A stretch of 64,000 bases of DNA. Source: Flavobacterium cheniae (GTDB lineage: Bacteria; Bacteroidota; Bacteroidia; Flavobacteriales; Flavobacteriaceae). The position numbers and the translations under genes are program-made. The stretch is taken from positions 490,150-554,149 of the forward strand of contig NZ_SNZC01000001.1 in assembly GCF_004363695.1 (NCBI RefSeq). Reading direction: 5' to 3'. Within the stretch, counting starts at the first letter, position 1, and each line of letters begins with the position of its first letter. The notes beneath the pieces are model-generated. The model ran no database searches. It worked only from the letters and a program-made list of their open reading frames with translations, and was not told the DNA's origin. Shown here piece after piece: positions 32,965 to 42,489 of the stretch.

Positions 32965-33627
32965 CTACCACTCTATTTCCTCTATCCCTTTTTCTCTCAA
33001 ATAGTCATTCGTCAATTTAAAATGATTATGACCAAACCATTTTTTATGCGAATACGCAAACGAAGGATGTCCGCTTTCTAAAACCAAATGCTTATTCCTA
33101 TCTATTAGTTTACCTTTTTTCTGTGCAAAACTGCCCCAAAGTAAAAAAACCACATTTTCAGATTGTTCGTTAATCAAATCAATCACAGCATCGGTAAAAA
33201 CGTTCCATTTTAAGTGTTTGTGGCTGTTAGCTTCGTCTTTTCTTACGGTTAAACCTGCATTTAACAACAAAATGCCTTGTTTTGCCCATCGTTCTAAATT
33301 ACCCGATGTTGGGAATAGAATTCTATCGTATTCGTTATTAATTTCCGTATAAATATTTTTCAAAGATGGCGGAATCGCCACACCATCATTCACTGAAAAA
33401 CACAAACCATTCGCCTCACCTGTTCCATGATACGGATCTTGTCCAATAATTACCACTTTCGTATCTTGAAAATCAAATTGTTCAAAAGCTGAAAAAATCA
33501 GTTCTTTTGGCGGGAAACAAGTCGTATTAGTGTATTCTTGTTCCACTTGTTGCATCAATTCTACAAAATATGGCTTCTGAGATTCAGTTACTAATAAGGT
33601 TTGCCAAGACTCGTTTTTGATAAACAT
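32965..33627 (-). CDS. ung: Uracil-DNA glycosylase
   Basis: A 220-residue family 1 UDG. The water-activating motif GQDPYHG (D64, H67) and the C-terminal ESGHPSF motif are intact. It removes uracil from DNA in base excision repair. Divergent from mutS2 across about 83 bp. Confidence 0.96.
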   Translation of the reverse strand: MFIKNESWQTLLVTESQKPYFVELMQQVEQEYTNTTCFPPKELIFSAFEQFDFQDTKVVIIGQDPYHGTGEANGLCFSVNDGVAIPPSLKNIYTEINNEYDRILFPTSGNLERWAKQGILLLNAGLTVRKDEANSHKHLKWNVFTDAVIDLINEQSENVVFLLWGSFAQKKGKLIDRNKHLVLESGHPSFAYSHKKWFGHNHFKLTNDYLREKGIEEIEW

Positions 33628-33683
33628 TTTATAATTTTTACCAAAAATATAAATTTCTATTGCAATATGCCTTTATTACTTTG

Positions 33684-33691
33684 TAACTTTG
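33684..33691 (+). promoter_or_regulatory. -7 promoter element of mutS2
   Basis: TAACTTTG fits TAnnTTTG and is preceded 21 bases upstream by TTG (33660-33662). It lies 19 bp before the mutS2 start codon. Confidence 0.6.
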
Positions 33692-33710
33692 ACCTAACAG
33701 AAAAAGAAAA

Positions 33711-35879
33711 ATGATTTCGATTACCCAAAAAACGCTACAAGATTTAGAATTTAATACCGTTTTAGAAACGATTGCCAGCCGTTGCAACACCGATATTGGT
33801 GAAGCAAAAGCATTGGCAATAACACCTTTTAAAAACAAAGAAGAACTGCTTATTAATTTGAAGCAAACTTCTGAATATTTGTCTTCGTTTTCCAACAATA
33901 ACGCCATTCCGAATCACGGATTTGAAAACATTAACTACGAATTAAAATTCCTAGCTATCGAAGATAGTTTCTTGGAAGTAGGTAGTTTTAAAAAGATTGC
34001 CAACCTTTCGGAAACTGCCATTACGTTGATTCAGTTTTTAAAGAAATTTGAAGAGTATTATCCAAATTTATATCAAAAAGCTTCCCAAATTGACATTGTA
34101 AAACTGATTTTGCAACGTATTGACGAAGTGGTAGATAAATTCGGTATCATCAAAGACAACGCTTCACCTGATCTGATTGATATTCGAAGAAATATAAACG
34201 TGGTTCGAGGCAAAATAAACCAAAGTTTTGGTATGGCTTTAAGCCAATATAATTCACTTGGCTATTTAGATGACATTAAAGAAACAGTTGTTGAAAATCG
34301 CAGAGTTTTAGCGGTTTTAGCCATGTATCGAAGAAAAGTAAAAGGCTCTATTTTGGGAAATTCTAAAACAGGAAGTATTGCCTATATCGAACCCGAAGCG
34401 GCACAACGTTATTCTCGCGAATTAAACAATCTAGAGTTTGAAGAACGCGAAGAAATCATGCGAATTTTGAAACGTTTAACTAATGAAATTCGTCCGTTTA
34501 CTGAAACTATTGCGGCTTATCAAGACTTTTTAAGTGATGTTGATGTGATTGCTGCTAAAGCCAAATACGCATATAAAATCAATGGAATTCTTCCTAATAT
34601 TATCGAAGAAAAGCGACTTTTTTTTAGAGAAGCCTTCCATCCTATTTTGTATTTGAACAATAAAGAAAAAAAGGCAATTACCTATCCACAAACCATCGAA
34701 TTACACAACGAAAGTCGCATTATTGTGATTTCGGGACCCAATGCTGGTGGAAAAACGATTTCCTTAAAAACCGTAGGATTACTACAATTAATGTTGCAAA
34801 GTGGGATATTAATTCCAGTCCATGAACGCAGCGAAACCTTTTTATTCGACAGAATCTTAACAGATATCGGAGATAATCAATCTATTGAAAATCATTTAAG
34901 TACATACAGTTACCGATTAAAGAACATGAACTACTTCTTAAAGAAATGTAACGAAAAAACATTGTTCTTAATTGATGAATTTGGAACTGGTTCTGATCCT
35001 GAATTAGGAGGTGCTTTGGCTGAAACTTTCTTAGAAGAATTTTATGCCCGTGAAGCTTTCGGAATTATTACTACGCATTACAGCAATTTAAAAATATTAG
35101 CAAACGAATTACCTTTTGCTTCCAACGCGAACATGATGTTTGATGAGAAATCATTAGAACCTATGTACAAATTGATTTTGGGTCAAGCCGGAAGTTCGTT
35201 TACATTCGAAGTCGCACAGAAAAATGGTATTCCATTCGGTTTAATCAATCGTGCGAAAAAGAAAATTGAAGGCGGAAAAGTTCGCTTTGACAAAACGATT
35301 GCTACACTTCAAAAAGAGCGTTCAAAATTGGAAAAAACGTCTTTAAATTTAAAAGAAGAAGAAACCAAAGCACGTGAAGAAAGTAAGAAAATGGAAACCA
35401 TCAACGCTAAAATTCAGGATAAATTAGAACGTTATCAGGAATTGTACGATGCAAACCAGCGTTTGATTTACATCGGGCAAAAGATTGATGATATTTCGGA
35501 AAGTTACTTCAATAATAAAGACAAAAAGACATTAATTGGTGAGTTTTTGAAAATGGTTGAAATCGAAAATTCGAAACGTAAAAAACTTTCGGTTAAAGAA
35601 AAGAAAGTTAAAGAAGTTATCCAGAAAAAAGTAGAAGAAGAAGTTAAGGTGATTGTGGAGGAAATTCGTGTGGTTAAGAAGGAAAAGAAAATCAAAGCCA
35701 AAATTGAAGAAGAAAACAAACCAAAAGTTACTTTAAAAGTTGGCGACAGAGTTCGCATGATAGATGGAAAAGCGATTGGAACCATTGATGTAATCGAAAA
35801 AACAAAAGCAACAGTGAATTACGGAATTTTCACCTCAAAAGTAAGTTTAGACCAATTAGAATACGTGCAACCTGCATAA
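33711..35879 (+). CDS. mutS2: MutS2-like ATPase lacking the Smr domain
   Basis: A 722-residue MutS2. It has the MutS core and clamp regions, a Walker A (SGPNAGGKT, about residue 341), Walker B (LFLIDEFGTGSDP) and a long coiled coil (about 515-680). It ends in a KOW-like segment (VGDRVRMIDGKAIGTIDVIE) and stops there, whereas canonical MutS2 carries a C-terminal Smr endonuclease domain of about 80 residues. MutS2 acts on branched DNA or collided ribosomes; without Smr this copy should not cleave. Smr-less forms may be usual in this group. Confidence 0.88.
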   Translation: MISITQKTLQDLEFNTVLETIASRCNTDIGEAKALAITPFKNKEELLINLKQTSEYLSSFSNNNAIPNHGFENINYELKFLAIEDSFLEVGSFKKIANLSETAITLIQFLKKFEEYYPNLYQKASQIDIVKLILQRIDEVVDKFGIIKDNASPDLIDIRRNINVVRGKINQSFGMALSQYNSLGYLDDIKETVVENRRVLAVLAMYRRKVKGSILGNSKTGSIAYIEPEAAQRYSRELNNLEFEEREEIMRILKRLTNEIRPFTETIAAYQDFLSDVDVIAAKAKYAYKINGILPNIIEEKRLFFREAFHPILYLNNKEKKAITYPQTIELHNESRIIVISGPNAGGKTISLKTVGLLQLMLQSGILIPVHERSETFLFDRILTDIGDNQSIENHLSTYSYRLKNMNYFLKKCNEKTLFLIDEFGTGSDPELGGALAETFLEEFYAREAFGIITTHYSNLKILANELPFASNANMMFDEKSLEPMYKLILGQAGSSFTFEVAQKNGIPFGLINRAKKKIEGGKVRFDKTIATLQKERSKLEKTSLNLKEEETKAREESKKMETINAKIQDKLERYQELYDANQRLIYIGQKIDDISESYFNNKDKKTLIGEFLKMVEIENSKRKKLSVKEKKVKEVIQKKVEEEVKVIVEEIRVVKKEKKIKAKIEEENKPKVTLKVGDRVRMIDGKAIGTIDVIEKTKATVNYGIFTSKVSLDQLEYVQPA

Positions 35880-35895
35880 CATTTAGAAGCATATT

Positions 35896-36318
35896 ATGGA
35901 AATACAAGATTTGCCACAAGATAAAAAAATAATATTGTTTGATGGCGTTTGCAACCTTTGCGATTCGTCGGTTCAATATGTAATCAAACACGACAAAAAA
36001 GATATTTTCCGATTTGTCTCGCTTCAATCGGAATTAGGTCAAAACATTTTAAAACACATCGGAATTAATCCAATTCATACTGATAGTATTGTTTTATATG
36101 AACCAGGAATTTCTTATTATTATAAATCAACAGCTGCTTTACATATCGCAAAAGGATTAAGTGGAATTTTTACTTTTGCAACGGTCTTTCAGATATTACC
36201 AACAGGATTAAGAGATTTCGTTTACGATTACGTAGCAAAAAATCGTTACAAATGGTATGGCAAAAAAGAAGCCTGTATGATTCCATCACCTGAATTAAAA
36301 GCGAAGTTTTTAGATTAA
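35896..36318 (+). CDS. DCC1-like thiol-disulfide oxidoreductase (DUF393)
   Basis: A 140-residue protein with the family motif D16-G-V-C19-N-L-C22 in a thioredoxin-like fold. It starts 16 bp after mutS2 and is likely cotranscribed. DCC proteins are predicted redox enzymes of unknown substrate. Confidence 0.85.
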   Translation: MEIQDLPQDKKIILFDGVCNLCDSSVQYVIKHDKKDIFRFVSLQSELGQNILKHIGINPIHTDSIVLYEPGISYYYKSTAALHIAKGLSGIFTFATVFQILPTGLRDFVYDYVAKNRYKWYGKKEACMIPSPELKAKFLD

Positions 36319-36391
36319 GTTTATATGATAATTATCAGGTAATAAACAATTGCTACCCTTTATCTTTGTGTAAATTCTAACCTTTGTAACT

Positions 36392-36535
36392 ATGGCAAAT
36401 TTATTATTACCACTTTATTCGCATAGCAACGGAACTTTCATTATGATTATTGTTTTTGCGCTTGTGTGTCTAGGCTTAGTTGGCGCAGTAATGCTAATGA
36501 TGAATAGTGATAAAAAGAAAAAAAACGACCAGTAA
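36392..36535 (+). CDS. Small membrane protein, 47 residues
   Basis: A 47-codon ORF with one hydrophobic helix (MIIVFALVCLGLVGAVMLMM) and a lysine-rich tail. A -7 box TATCTTTG at 36361-36368 precedes it and a strong terminator overlaps its stop codon, so it forms a compact complete gene. Function unknown. Confidence 0.6.
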   Translation: MANLLLPLYSHSNGTFIMIIVFALVCLGLVGAVMLMMNSDKKKKNDQ

Positions 36536-36549
36536 ATCTGGTCGTTTTT
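36521..36549. terminator. Strong bidirectional terminator
   Basis: Ten base-pair perfect hairpin AAACGACCAG / CTGGTCGTTT with A and T flanks. The 5' arm lies within the last codons of the 47-residue gene and serves both it and the convergent T9SS gene. Confidence 0.9.
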
Positions 36550-36569
36550 AGTTATAAGTAGTATAAAAA

Positions 36570-37316
36570 TTAATTTTTTACTAATTTCTTTACTGCGTTA
36601 CCTTGTTCAGTATCGATTACTAAAAAGTAAACACCAGTATTTAAACTTGAAATATCTAACGTCATTTCGTTTGAAGCAATACTAGGAATTTCAGTTCTGA
36701 TTGCTCTGCCGTTAATATCAATAATTCCTATTTTTCTTATCGGCATATTGTTACCCGAAATAGTTACTAAACTTGATGAGGGATTTGGATAAACATTAAA
36801 AGTAGAAGAAACAAAATCATCATTTGATGCAGGTGTTTCAGAAACACCAGTTAAGGTTATCGTTAGATTAGTCCAAGTTCCAGATGCACCTGCCCCGCTA
36901 TATGCGTTACCTAACCAAACATTATACGTAGGGTTGGTAGTAAAGTCCAAAGGGGTTAATAAAGTATAAGTACTATTTAATACTGTGCCAAGTGTCGAAC
37001 TATTTCCACTTGCCCATTGATGTCTTTCTGTAGCTCCTAAATTACTAAAACCACCTGCCTGTAATAACCCATTTAGAGCTAGAGTAGAAGTTGGTGTAAC
37101 ATAAATAGCTAAATCATTTGCGTAAGTATCCGCCAATGTTGCAGTCAATGTAGCTTGCAATGCAACCGCAGTCAAAGTTCCTTGTAACTCATTGTCAGTG
37201 TATAACTGACCGAATTGAGTAGCTGTATAAGTTATTGGACCAGGGGCATTTAAAACAATCTGACCTTGTAAGTTAAACAACGTAAAAAAAGAAAATAAAA
37301 GTAATGTTTTTTTCAT
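36570..37316 (-). CDS. Secreted protein with type IX secretion sorting domain
   Basis: A 248-residue protein with a signal peptide (MKKTLLLFSFFTLFNLQGQ), a beta-rich body of about 150 residues and a C-terminal type A T9SS sorting domain (VYPNPSS, GVYFLVIDTEQG, KKLVKN). It should be exported by the T9SS and anchored or released at the cell surface. Body domain not recognised. Confidence 0.87.
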   Translation of the reverse strand: MKKTLLLFSFFTLFNLQGQIVLNAPGPITYTATQFGQLYTDNELQGTLTAVALQATLTATLADTYANDLAIYVTPTSTLALNGLLQAGGFSNLGATERHQWASGNSSTLGTVLNSTYTLLTPLDFTTNPTYNVWLGNAYSGAGASGTWTNLTITLTGVSETPASNDDFVSSTFNVYPNPSSSLVTISGNNMPIRKIGIIDINGRAIRTEIPSIASNEMTLDISSLNTGVYFLVIDTEQGNAVKKLVKN

Positions 37317-37386
37317 AATTAAAATTTTTATAATTGATTATCAAAATTAAGCATTAAATTAATACAAAAACAACTTTAAGAAAAAA

Positions 37387-38553
37387 TTATAACTTTCTTC
37401 TTTCCTTCTCTTTTTTAATCAACGTTAGCTCCCTACTCGTTTGTCCAGCTACTGAAGTATTTTCTTCTGCTCTTCTTATTAAGTAAGGCATCACATCTCT
37501 AACTGGACCAAACGGCAAATACTTAGCAACATTATAACCGTTTTCTGCTAAATTAAAACTAATGTTATCACTCATTCCAAGTAATTGACCAAAAAAGATA
37601 CGTTTATCGTTTTTAGAGATTCCTTTTTCAGACATTAATTGCATTAACTTATACGAACTTTCTTCATTGTGAGTTCCTGCAAAAATTGCCATTTTATCTA
37701 TATTTTCAACCATATACAATACGGCAGCATCATAATTAATATCGGTAGCTTCTTTAGAAACACAAATTGGCGATTTTAATCCACGTTCAGTAGCTCTATC
37801 ATTTTCTTTTTCCATATAAGCACCACGAACTAATTTCATTCCAATATAAAAACCTTCCGATTTTGCTTGTTCGTGCAAACTTTTCAAATAATCTAATCTG
37901 TCCCAACGGTACATTTGTAACGTATTAAAAACAATGGCTTTTTGTTTATTGTATTTGCGCATCATATCGGTAACAATAGTATCTGCCGCATCTTGCATCC
38001 AACTTTCTTCAGCGTCAATTAATAACAAAACGTCTTTTTCATGCGCAGTTTTACAAGCCAAATCGAAACGTGCAATTACTCGATTCCATTCTTTTTGTTC
38101 AGCTTCTGTTAAAACCGACTTCTCTCCTACTTTTTCATATAAATCTAAACGACCAAAACCAGTTGGTTTAAAAACCGCAAACGGAATAGCTTCACGTTCT
38201 CTTGCAAATTCAATTGTTTTTAAAGTCATTTCTAAAGCAGCGTCAAACTGAGCTTCTTCTTCTTTTCCTTCCACAGAATAATCCAAAACCGAAGAAACTC
38301 CTTTGGTAAACATATTATCCACTACTTTTAAACAATCAACCTCATTTACACCACCACAAAAATGATCAAAAACGGTTGAACGAATTAATCCTTCAACAGG
38401 CAAATGAGCTTTAAGGGCGAAATTAGTAACGGCGGTTCCTATTTTTACAAGTGGTTGACTTGCAATTAGTTTAAAAAGAAAATAAGCTCTTTCTAATTCG
38501 GTATCACTCTTTAAAGAAAAAGCAACTTGGGTATTGTCAAATATTTTATTCAT
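37387..38553 (-). CDS. Proline dehydrogenase
   Basis: A 388-residue FAD enzyme of the PutA/ProDH TIM-barrel fold, starting at MNKIFDNTQVAFSLKSD rather than eight codons earlier. Motifs seen include LLIDAEESWMQDAAD, YIGMKLVRGAYMEKE and the C-terminal YLIRRAEENTSV with its proline-binding RRxxEN. It oxidises proline to pyrroline-5-carboxylate. The P5C dehydrogenase gene is not adjacent. Confidence 0.92.
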   Translation of the reverse strand: MNKIFDNTQVAFSLKSDTELERAYFLFKLIASQPLVKIGTAVTNFALKAHLPVEGLIRSTVFDHFCGGVNEVDCLKVVDNMFTKGVSSVLDYSVEGKEEEAQFDAALEMTLKTIEFAREREAIPFAVFKPTGFGRLDLYEKVGEKSVLTEAEQKEWNRVIARFDLACKTAHEKDVLLLIDAEESWMQDAADTIVTDMMRKYNKQKAIVFNTLQMYRWDRLDYLKSLHEQAKSEGFYIGMKLVRGAYMEKENDRATERGLKSPICVSKEATDINYDAAVLYMVENIDKMAIFAGTHNEESSYKLMQLMSEKGISKNDKRIFFGQLLGMSDNISFNLAENGYNVAKYLPFGPVRDVMPYLIRRAEENTSVAGQTSRELTLIKKEKERRKL

Positions 38554-38648
38554 GATATTTTTGATAAAAAGCGACACAAATATACATCAGTTTTTACGAA
38601 TTTTAAATAAAAAATGCCTTATTTTGCAATAAAATTCAAGCTTTTTAC

Positions 38649-39716
38649 ATGCAAACAATTACAGCCAACAATTATAATGTTTACTTTGATTCTAAAGGAT
38701 ATGAAACTTTGGCAGAAATGCTAAAACCATCTCATTATTCTAAGATTTTTATTTTAGTAGACGAAAACACATCTCAATATTGTTTACCACATTTATTAAA
38801 TAATTTGGCAACTGAAATCGAAATTGAAATAATCGAATTAGAGGTTGGAGAAATTCATAAAAATATTACTACTTGTACTGAAGTTTGGGGCGCCTTGTCG
38901 GATTTAGGTGGTGATAGAAAAAGTATTCTTATAAATTTAGGCGGTGGTGTAATTTCTGATTTAGGTGGATTTGTGGCTTGCACATTTAAAAGAGGAATTG
39001 ACTTTATTAATATTCCAACTACTTTACTTTCTATGGTTGATGCGTCAATTGGTGGAAAAAATGGAGTGGATTTAGGAAATTTAAAAAATCAAATTGGAAT
39101 CATTCGAGAACCCAAAGCTGTGATTGTTGATACACAATTTTTAAATACTTTACCTCAAAACGAAATGCGTTCTGGGTTAGCCGAAATGCTGAAACATGGA
39201 TTGATTTTTGATAAAAAATATTGGGATAAATTTAAAAATTTAAAAGATTTAAGCACAGAGGATTTAAATCATTTAATTCATCAATCTATTCAAATAAAAA
39301 ACACTATTGTATGTGAAGATTTAACCGAAAATGGGATTAGAAAATCTTTGAATTTTGGTCACACTTTAGGTCATGCAATTGAAAGCTATTTCTTAGAAAA
39401 TAAAGATAAAACAAGTTTACTTCATGGTGAAGCAATTGCGGTTGGGATGATTTTAGAAAGCTATATTTCCAGAGAAAAAGGATTATTAAAAAACGAAGAA
39501 TATCAGGAAATCAAATACATTATCAATGATATTTTTGAACGAATTGAATTCACTCAAAACGAAATTGAAAAAATCATTGAATTGCTGATTTTTGACAAAA
39601 AAAATGAGTTTGGAAAAGTACAATTTGCCTTGCTTGACGGAATTGGGAAAATTAAAATCAATCAAGAATCAGATAACGAATTGATTTACAAAGCTTTTAG
39701 AGATTATTCCGTGTAA
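38649..39716 (+). CDS. aroB: 3-dehydroquinate synthase
   Basis: A 355-residue AroB: GGGVISDLGGFVACTFKRGI (NAD site), PTTLLSMVDASIGGK, and LNFGHTLGHAIE (zinc ligands). It cyclises DAHP to 3-dehydroquinate in the shikimate pathway. Divergent from proline dehydrogenase. Confidence 0.95.
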   Translation: MQTITANNYNVYFDSKGYETLAEMLKPSHYSKIFILVDENTSQYCLPHLLNNLATEIEIEIIELEVGEIHKNITTCTEVWGALSDLGGDRKSILINLGGGVISDLGGFVACTFKRGIDFINIPTTLLSMVDASIGGKNGVDLGNLKNQIGIIREPKAVIVDTQFLNTLPQNEMRSGLAEMLKHGLIFDKKYWDKFKNLKDLSTEDLNHLIHQSIQIKNTIVCEDLTENGIRKSLNFGHTLGHAIESYFLENKDKTSLLHGEAIAVGMILESYISREKGLLKNEEYQEIKYIINDIFERIEFTQNEIEKIIELLIFDKKNEFGKVQFALLDGIGKIKINQESDNELIYKAFRDYSV

Positions 39717-39772
39717 TTATTTTTTTATTTTTTCTTTATTTATTAGCCATTTTATTTTTTAACTTTGCCCTA

Positions 39773-39952
39773 ATGAAAGAAAACAAAAAACAATCAAATT
39801 TCAATAGAACACTCGATAATAGAAATGCTGACATCTCTATAATTGGGAGGTTGTTTTTTTCTATTTTTAGTTTTCATATTATCGATTTGTTTGAAATATC
39901 AAAGGCTTTTAGTGAGAAATTACTAATTCGCTTTGCCAATATTAGGGTTTGA
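39773..39952 (+). CDS. Possible 59-residue ORF upstream of speA
   Basis: A 59-codon ATG frame in the 290-base gap between aroB and speA. A -7 box TAACTTTG (39760-39767) sits six bases upstream. The product has a polar head, one hydrophobic stretch (LFFSIFSFHIIDLF) and five arginines. It could be a leader peptide for speA, but no clear terminator hairpin follows, so it may be chance. Confidence 0.35.
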   Translation: MKENKKQSNFNRTLDNRNADISIIGRLFFSIFSFHIIDLFEISKAFSEKLLIRFANIRV

Positions 39953-40006
39953 AAATTGTGATTAAAAAACAATTAGTAACTTTTTAATTTAATCCAAATT
40001 TTCAAA

Positions 40007-41416
40007 ATGAACACAAAATATTACGACTTAATTAATCAAACTTTTTATTTTCCTCAAGAAGAATTTACTCTAAATAAAGATGAACTTCAGTTTCATGGTA
40101 TTGATTTAATGAAATTGGTTGAAGAATATGGAACTCCATTGAAGTTTACTTATTTACCTAAAATTTCACAAAACATCAACCGTGCAAAAATGTGGTTTAG
40201 AAATGCCATGGAAAAGCACGATTATGATGCTAAGTATTTCTATTGCTACTGTACAAAAAGTTCTCATTTTCAATTCATTTTAAATGAAGCTTTAAAAAAT
40301 AACATTCACATTGAAACTTCTTCTGCTTTCGACATTAATATTGTAGAAACATTAATGGAAGAAGGCAAAATAAATAAAAACACTTTTATTGTTTGTAATG
40401 GTTTCAAACGCGATCAATATGTAACTAATATTGCACGTTTAATCAACAACGGACATAAAAACACCATTCCAGTAATTGATAATTTTGAAGAATTAGATTT
40501 ATTACAAGAAGAAATTGATGGTAAGTTTAAAATCGGAATTCGTATTGCTGCGGAAGAAGAACCAAAATTTGAGTTCTATACATCTCGTCTAGGAATTGGT
40601 TATAAAGATATTGTTCCATTTTACCGTAAACAAATTGCTGAAAATAAGAAAGTTGAGTTAAAAATGCTTCACTTTTTTATTAATGCTGGTATTCGTGATA
40701 CAGCTTATTATTGGAACGAATTATTAAAATGTATGAAAGTGTACATTGCTTTGAAAAAGGAATGTCCAACTTTAGACAGTTTGAATATTGGTGGTGGTTT
40801 CCCAATTAAAAATTCATTAGCATTTGATTATGATTACCAATATATGGTAGACGAAATCTTAAATCAAATCAAAATTGCTTGTGACGAAGCAGAAGTTCCT
40901 GTTCCACATATTTTCACTGAATTTGGTTCGTTTACAGTAGGGGAAGCTGGTGGTGCTTTGTACCAAGTTTTATATCAAAAGAAACAAAATGACCGTGAAA
41001 ACTGGAACATGATTGATTCATCTTTCATTACTACACTTCCAGATACTTGGGCCATTAATAAACGTTTTGTAATGATAGCCGTAAACCGATGGAATGATAC
41101 TTACGAACGGGTATTACTTGGTGGATTAACTTGTGATGGAGACGATTATTACAATTCAGAACAACACATGAATGCGGTTTATTTACCAAAATACAACAAA
41201 GAAAAACCTTTATATATCGGATTCTTTAACACAGGAGCATATCAAGAGACAATTGGTGGTTTTGGCGGATTAAGTCACTGTATTTTACCACAACCAAAAC
41301 ACATTTTAATTGATAAAGATAAAAACGGAATTATTGCTACTGAAGTTTTTTCGGAACAACAAAAAGCAGAAGACGTTTTAGAAATTTTAGGTTACAACAA
41401 AAGAAAAGAACAATAA
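40007..41416 (+). CDS. speA: Biosynthetic-type arginine decarboxylase
   Basis: A 469-residue fold-III PLP enzyme of the Orn/Lys/Arg decarboxylase 2 family, the compact arginine decarboxylase form of Bacteroidetes. YFYCYCTKSSHFQFIL carries the expected PLP lysine, SLNIGGGFPIKNS the glycine-rich phosphate loop, and GGLTCDGDD the C-terminal substrate Cys-Asp motif. It makes agmatine for polyamine synthesis. It is 11 bp upstream of a deoxyhypusine synthase-like gene. Confidence 0.88.
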   Translation: MNTKYYDLINQTFYFPQEEFTLNKDELQFHGIDLMKLVEEYGTPLKFTYLPKISQNINRAKMWFRNAMEKHDYDAKYFYCYCTKSSHFQFILNEALKNNIHIETSSAFDINIVETLMEEGKINKNTFIVCNGFKRDQYVTNIARLINNGHKNTIPVIDNFEELDLLQEEIDGKFKIGIRIAAEEEPKFEFYTSRLGIGYKDIVPFYRKQIAENKKVELKMLHFFINAGIRDTAYYWNELLKCMKVYIALKKECPTLDSLNIGGGFPIKNSLAFDYDYQYMVDEILNQIKIACDEAEVPVPHIFTEFGSFTVGEAGGALYQVLYQKKQNDRENWNMIDSSFITTLPDTWAINKRFVMIAVNRWNDTYERVLLGGLTCDGDDYYNSEQHMNAVYLPKYNKEKPLYIGFFNTGAYQETIGGFGGLSHCILPQPKHILIDKDKNGIIATEVFSEQQKAEDVLEILGYNKRKEQ

Positions 41417-41427
41417 AATAAGAAATA

Positions 41428-42402
41428 ATGAGTAAAGGACCTGTTAGTCAGTTTATAGAGAAACATTATCTTCACTTTAACTCTGCCGCTTTAGTAGATG
41501 CAGCAAAAGGGTATGAAGAACATTTATTAGACAACGGAAAAATGATGATTACTTTAGCTGGTGCGATGAGTACAGCTGAATTAGGAAAATCGTTAGCCGA
41601 AATGATTCGTCAAGATAAAGTACATATTATTTCTTGTACTGGAGCTAATTTAGAAGAAGATATCATGAATTTGGTAGCTCATAATTCATACAAAAGAGTT
41701 CCAAATTACAGAGATTTATCACCACAAGAAGAGTGGGATTTATTAGAAAACCATTACAACCGCGTTACTGATACTTGTATTCCAGAAGAAGAAGCTTTTA
41801 GACGTTTACAACAACATTTATTTGATATTTGGAACAATGCAGATTCTAAAGGAGAACGTTATTTTCCACATGAATTCATGTACCAAATGATTAATTCTGG
41901 AGTATTAAAACAATACTACGAAATTGATCCAGCTGATTCTTGGATGGTTGCTGCAGCTGAAAAGAATTTACCAATTGTAGTTCCTGGATGGGAAGATAGT
42001 ACAATGGGTAACATTTTCTCTTCTTACTGTATCAAAGGTGAATTTAAAGCTACCACAATGAAAAGCGGAATTGAATACATGATGTGGTTAGCAGATTGGT
42101 ATCCAAAAAATTGTGCAGGAAAAGGAATTGGTTTCTTCCAAATTGGTGGAGGAATTGCAGGAGATTTCCCTATTTGTGTAGTTCCAATGTTATATCAAGA
42201 TATGGAAATGCATGACGTGCCGTTTTGGAGTTATTTCTGTCAGATTTCTGACTCAACAACAAGTTATGGTTCGTACTCTGGAGCTGTTCCAAACGAAAAA
42301 ATTACTTGGGGTAAATTAGATATTCACACACCAAAATTCATTGTAGAGTCTGACGCTACGATAGTTGCACCATTAATGTTTGCTTACATTTTAGGCTGGT
42401 AA
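41428..42402 (+). CDS. Deoxyhypusine synthase-like protein
   Basis: A 324-residue member of the deoxyhypusine synthase family (ITLAGAMSTAELGKSLAEMI, SCTGANLEEDIMNLVAHN, GFFQIGGGIAGDFPICVVPM). Bacteria lack eIF5A, and bacterial homologues have been tied to homospermidine or related polyamine chemistry with NAD. Tight linkage to speA supports a polyamine role starting from agmatine or putrescine. Confidence 0.88.
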   Translation: MSKGPVSQFIEKHYLHFNSAALVDAAKGYEEHLLDNGKMMITLAGAMSTAELGKSLAEMIRQDKVHIISCTGANLEEDIMNLVAHNSYKRVPNYRDLSPQEEWDLLENHYNRVTDTCIPEEEAFRRLQQHLFDIWNNADSKGERYFPHEFMYQMINSGVLKQYYEIDPADSWMVAAAEKNLPIVVPGWEDSTMGNIFSSYCIKGEFKATTMKSGIEYMMWLADWYPKNCAGKGIGFFQIGGGIAGDFPICVVPMLYQDMEMHDVPFWSYFCQISDSTTSYGSYSGAVPNEKITWGKLDIHTPKFIVESDATIVAPLMFAYILGW

Positions 42403-42489
42403 AAAAAATTAAAAAAAAAATTTATTTTACTTGAAAATATAAGTTTAGGATAGTACATTTGACCAAAATACAAGATTAAAACCTACCCA

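Noticed and set aside
36521..36549. Hairpin as an RNA regulatory element for the 47-residue gene
   Set aside because: Perfect stem with A and T runs between convergent genes is fully explained as a bidirectional terminator.
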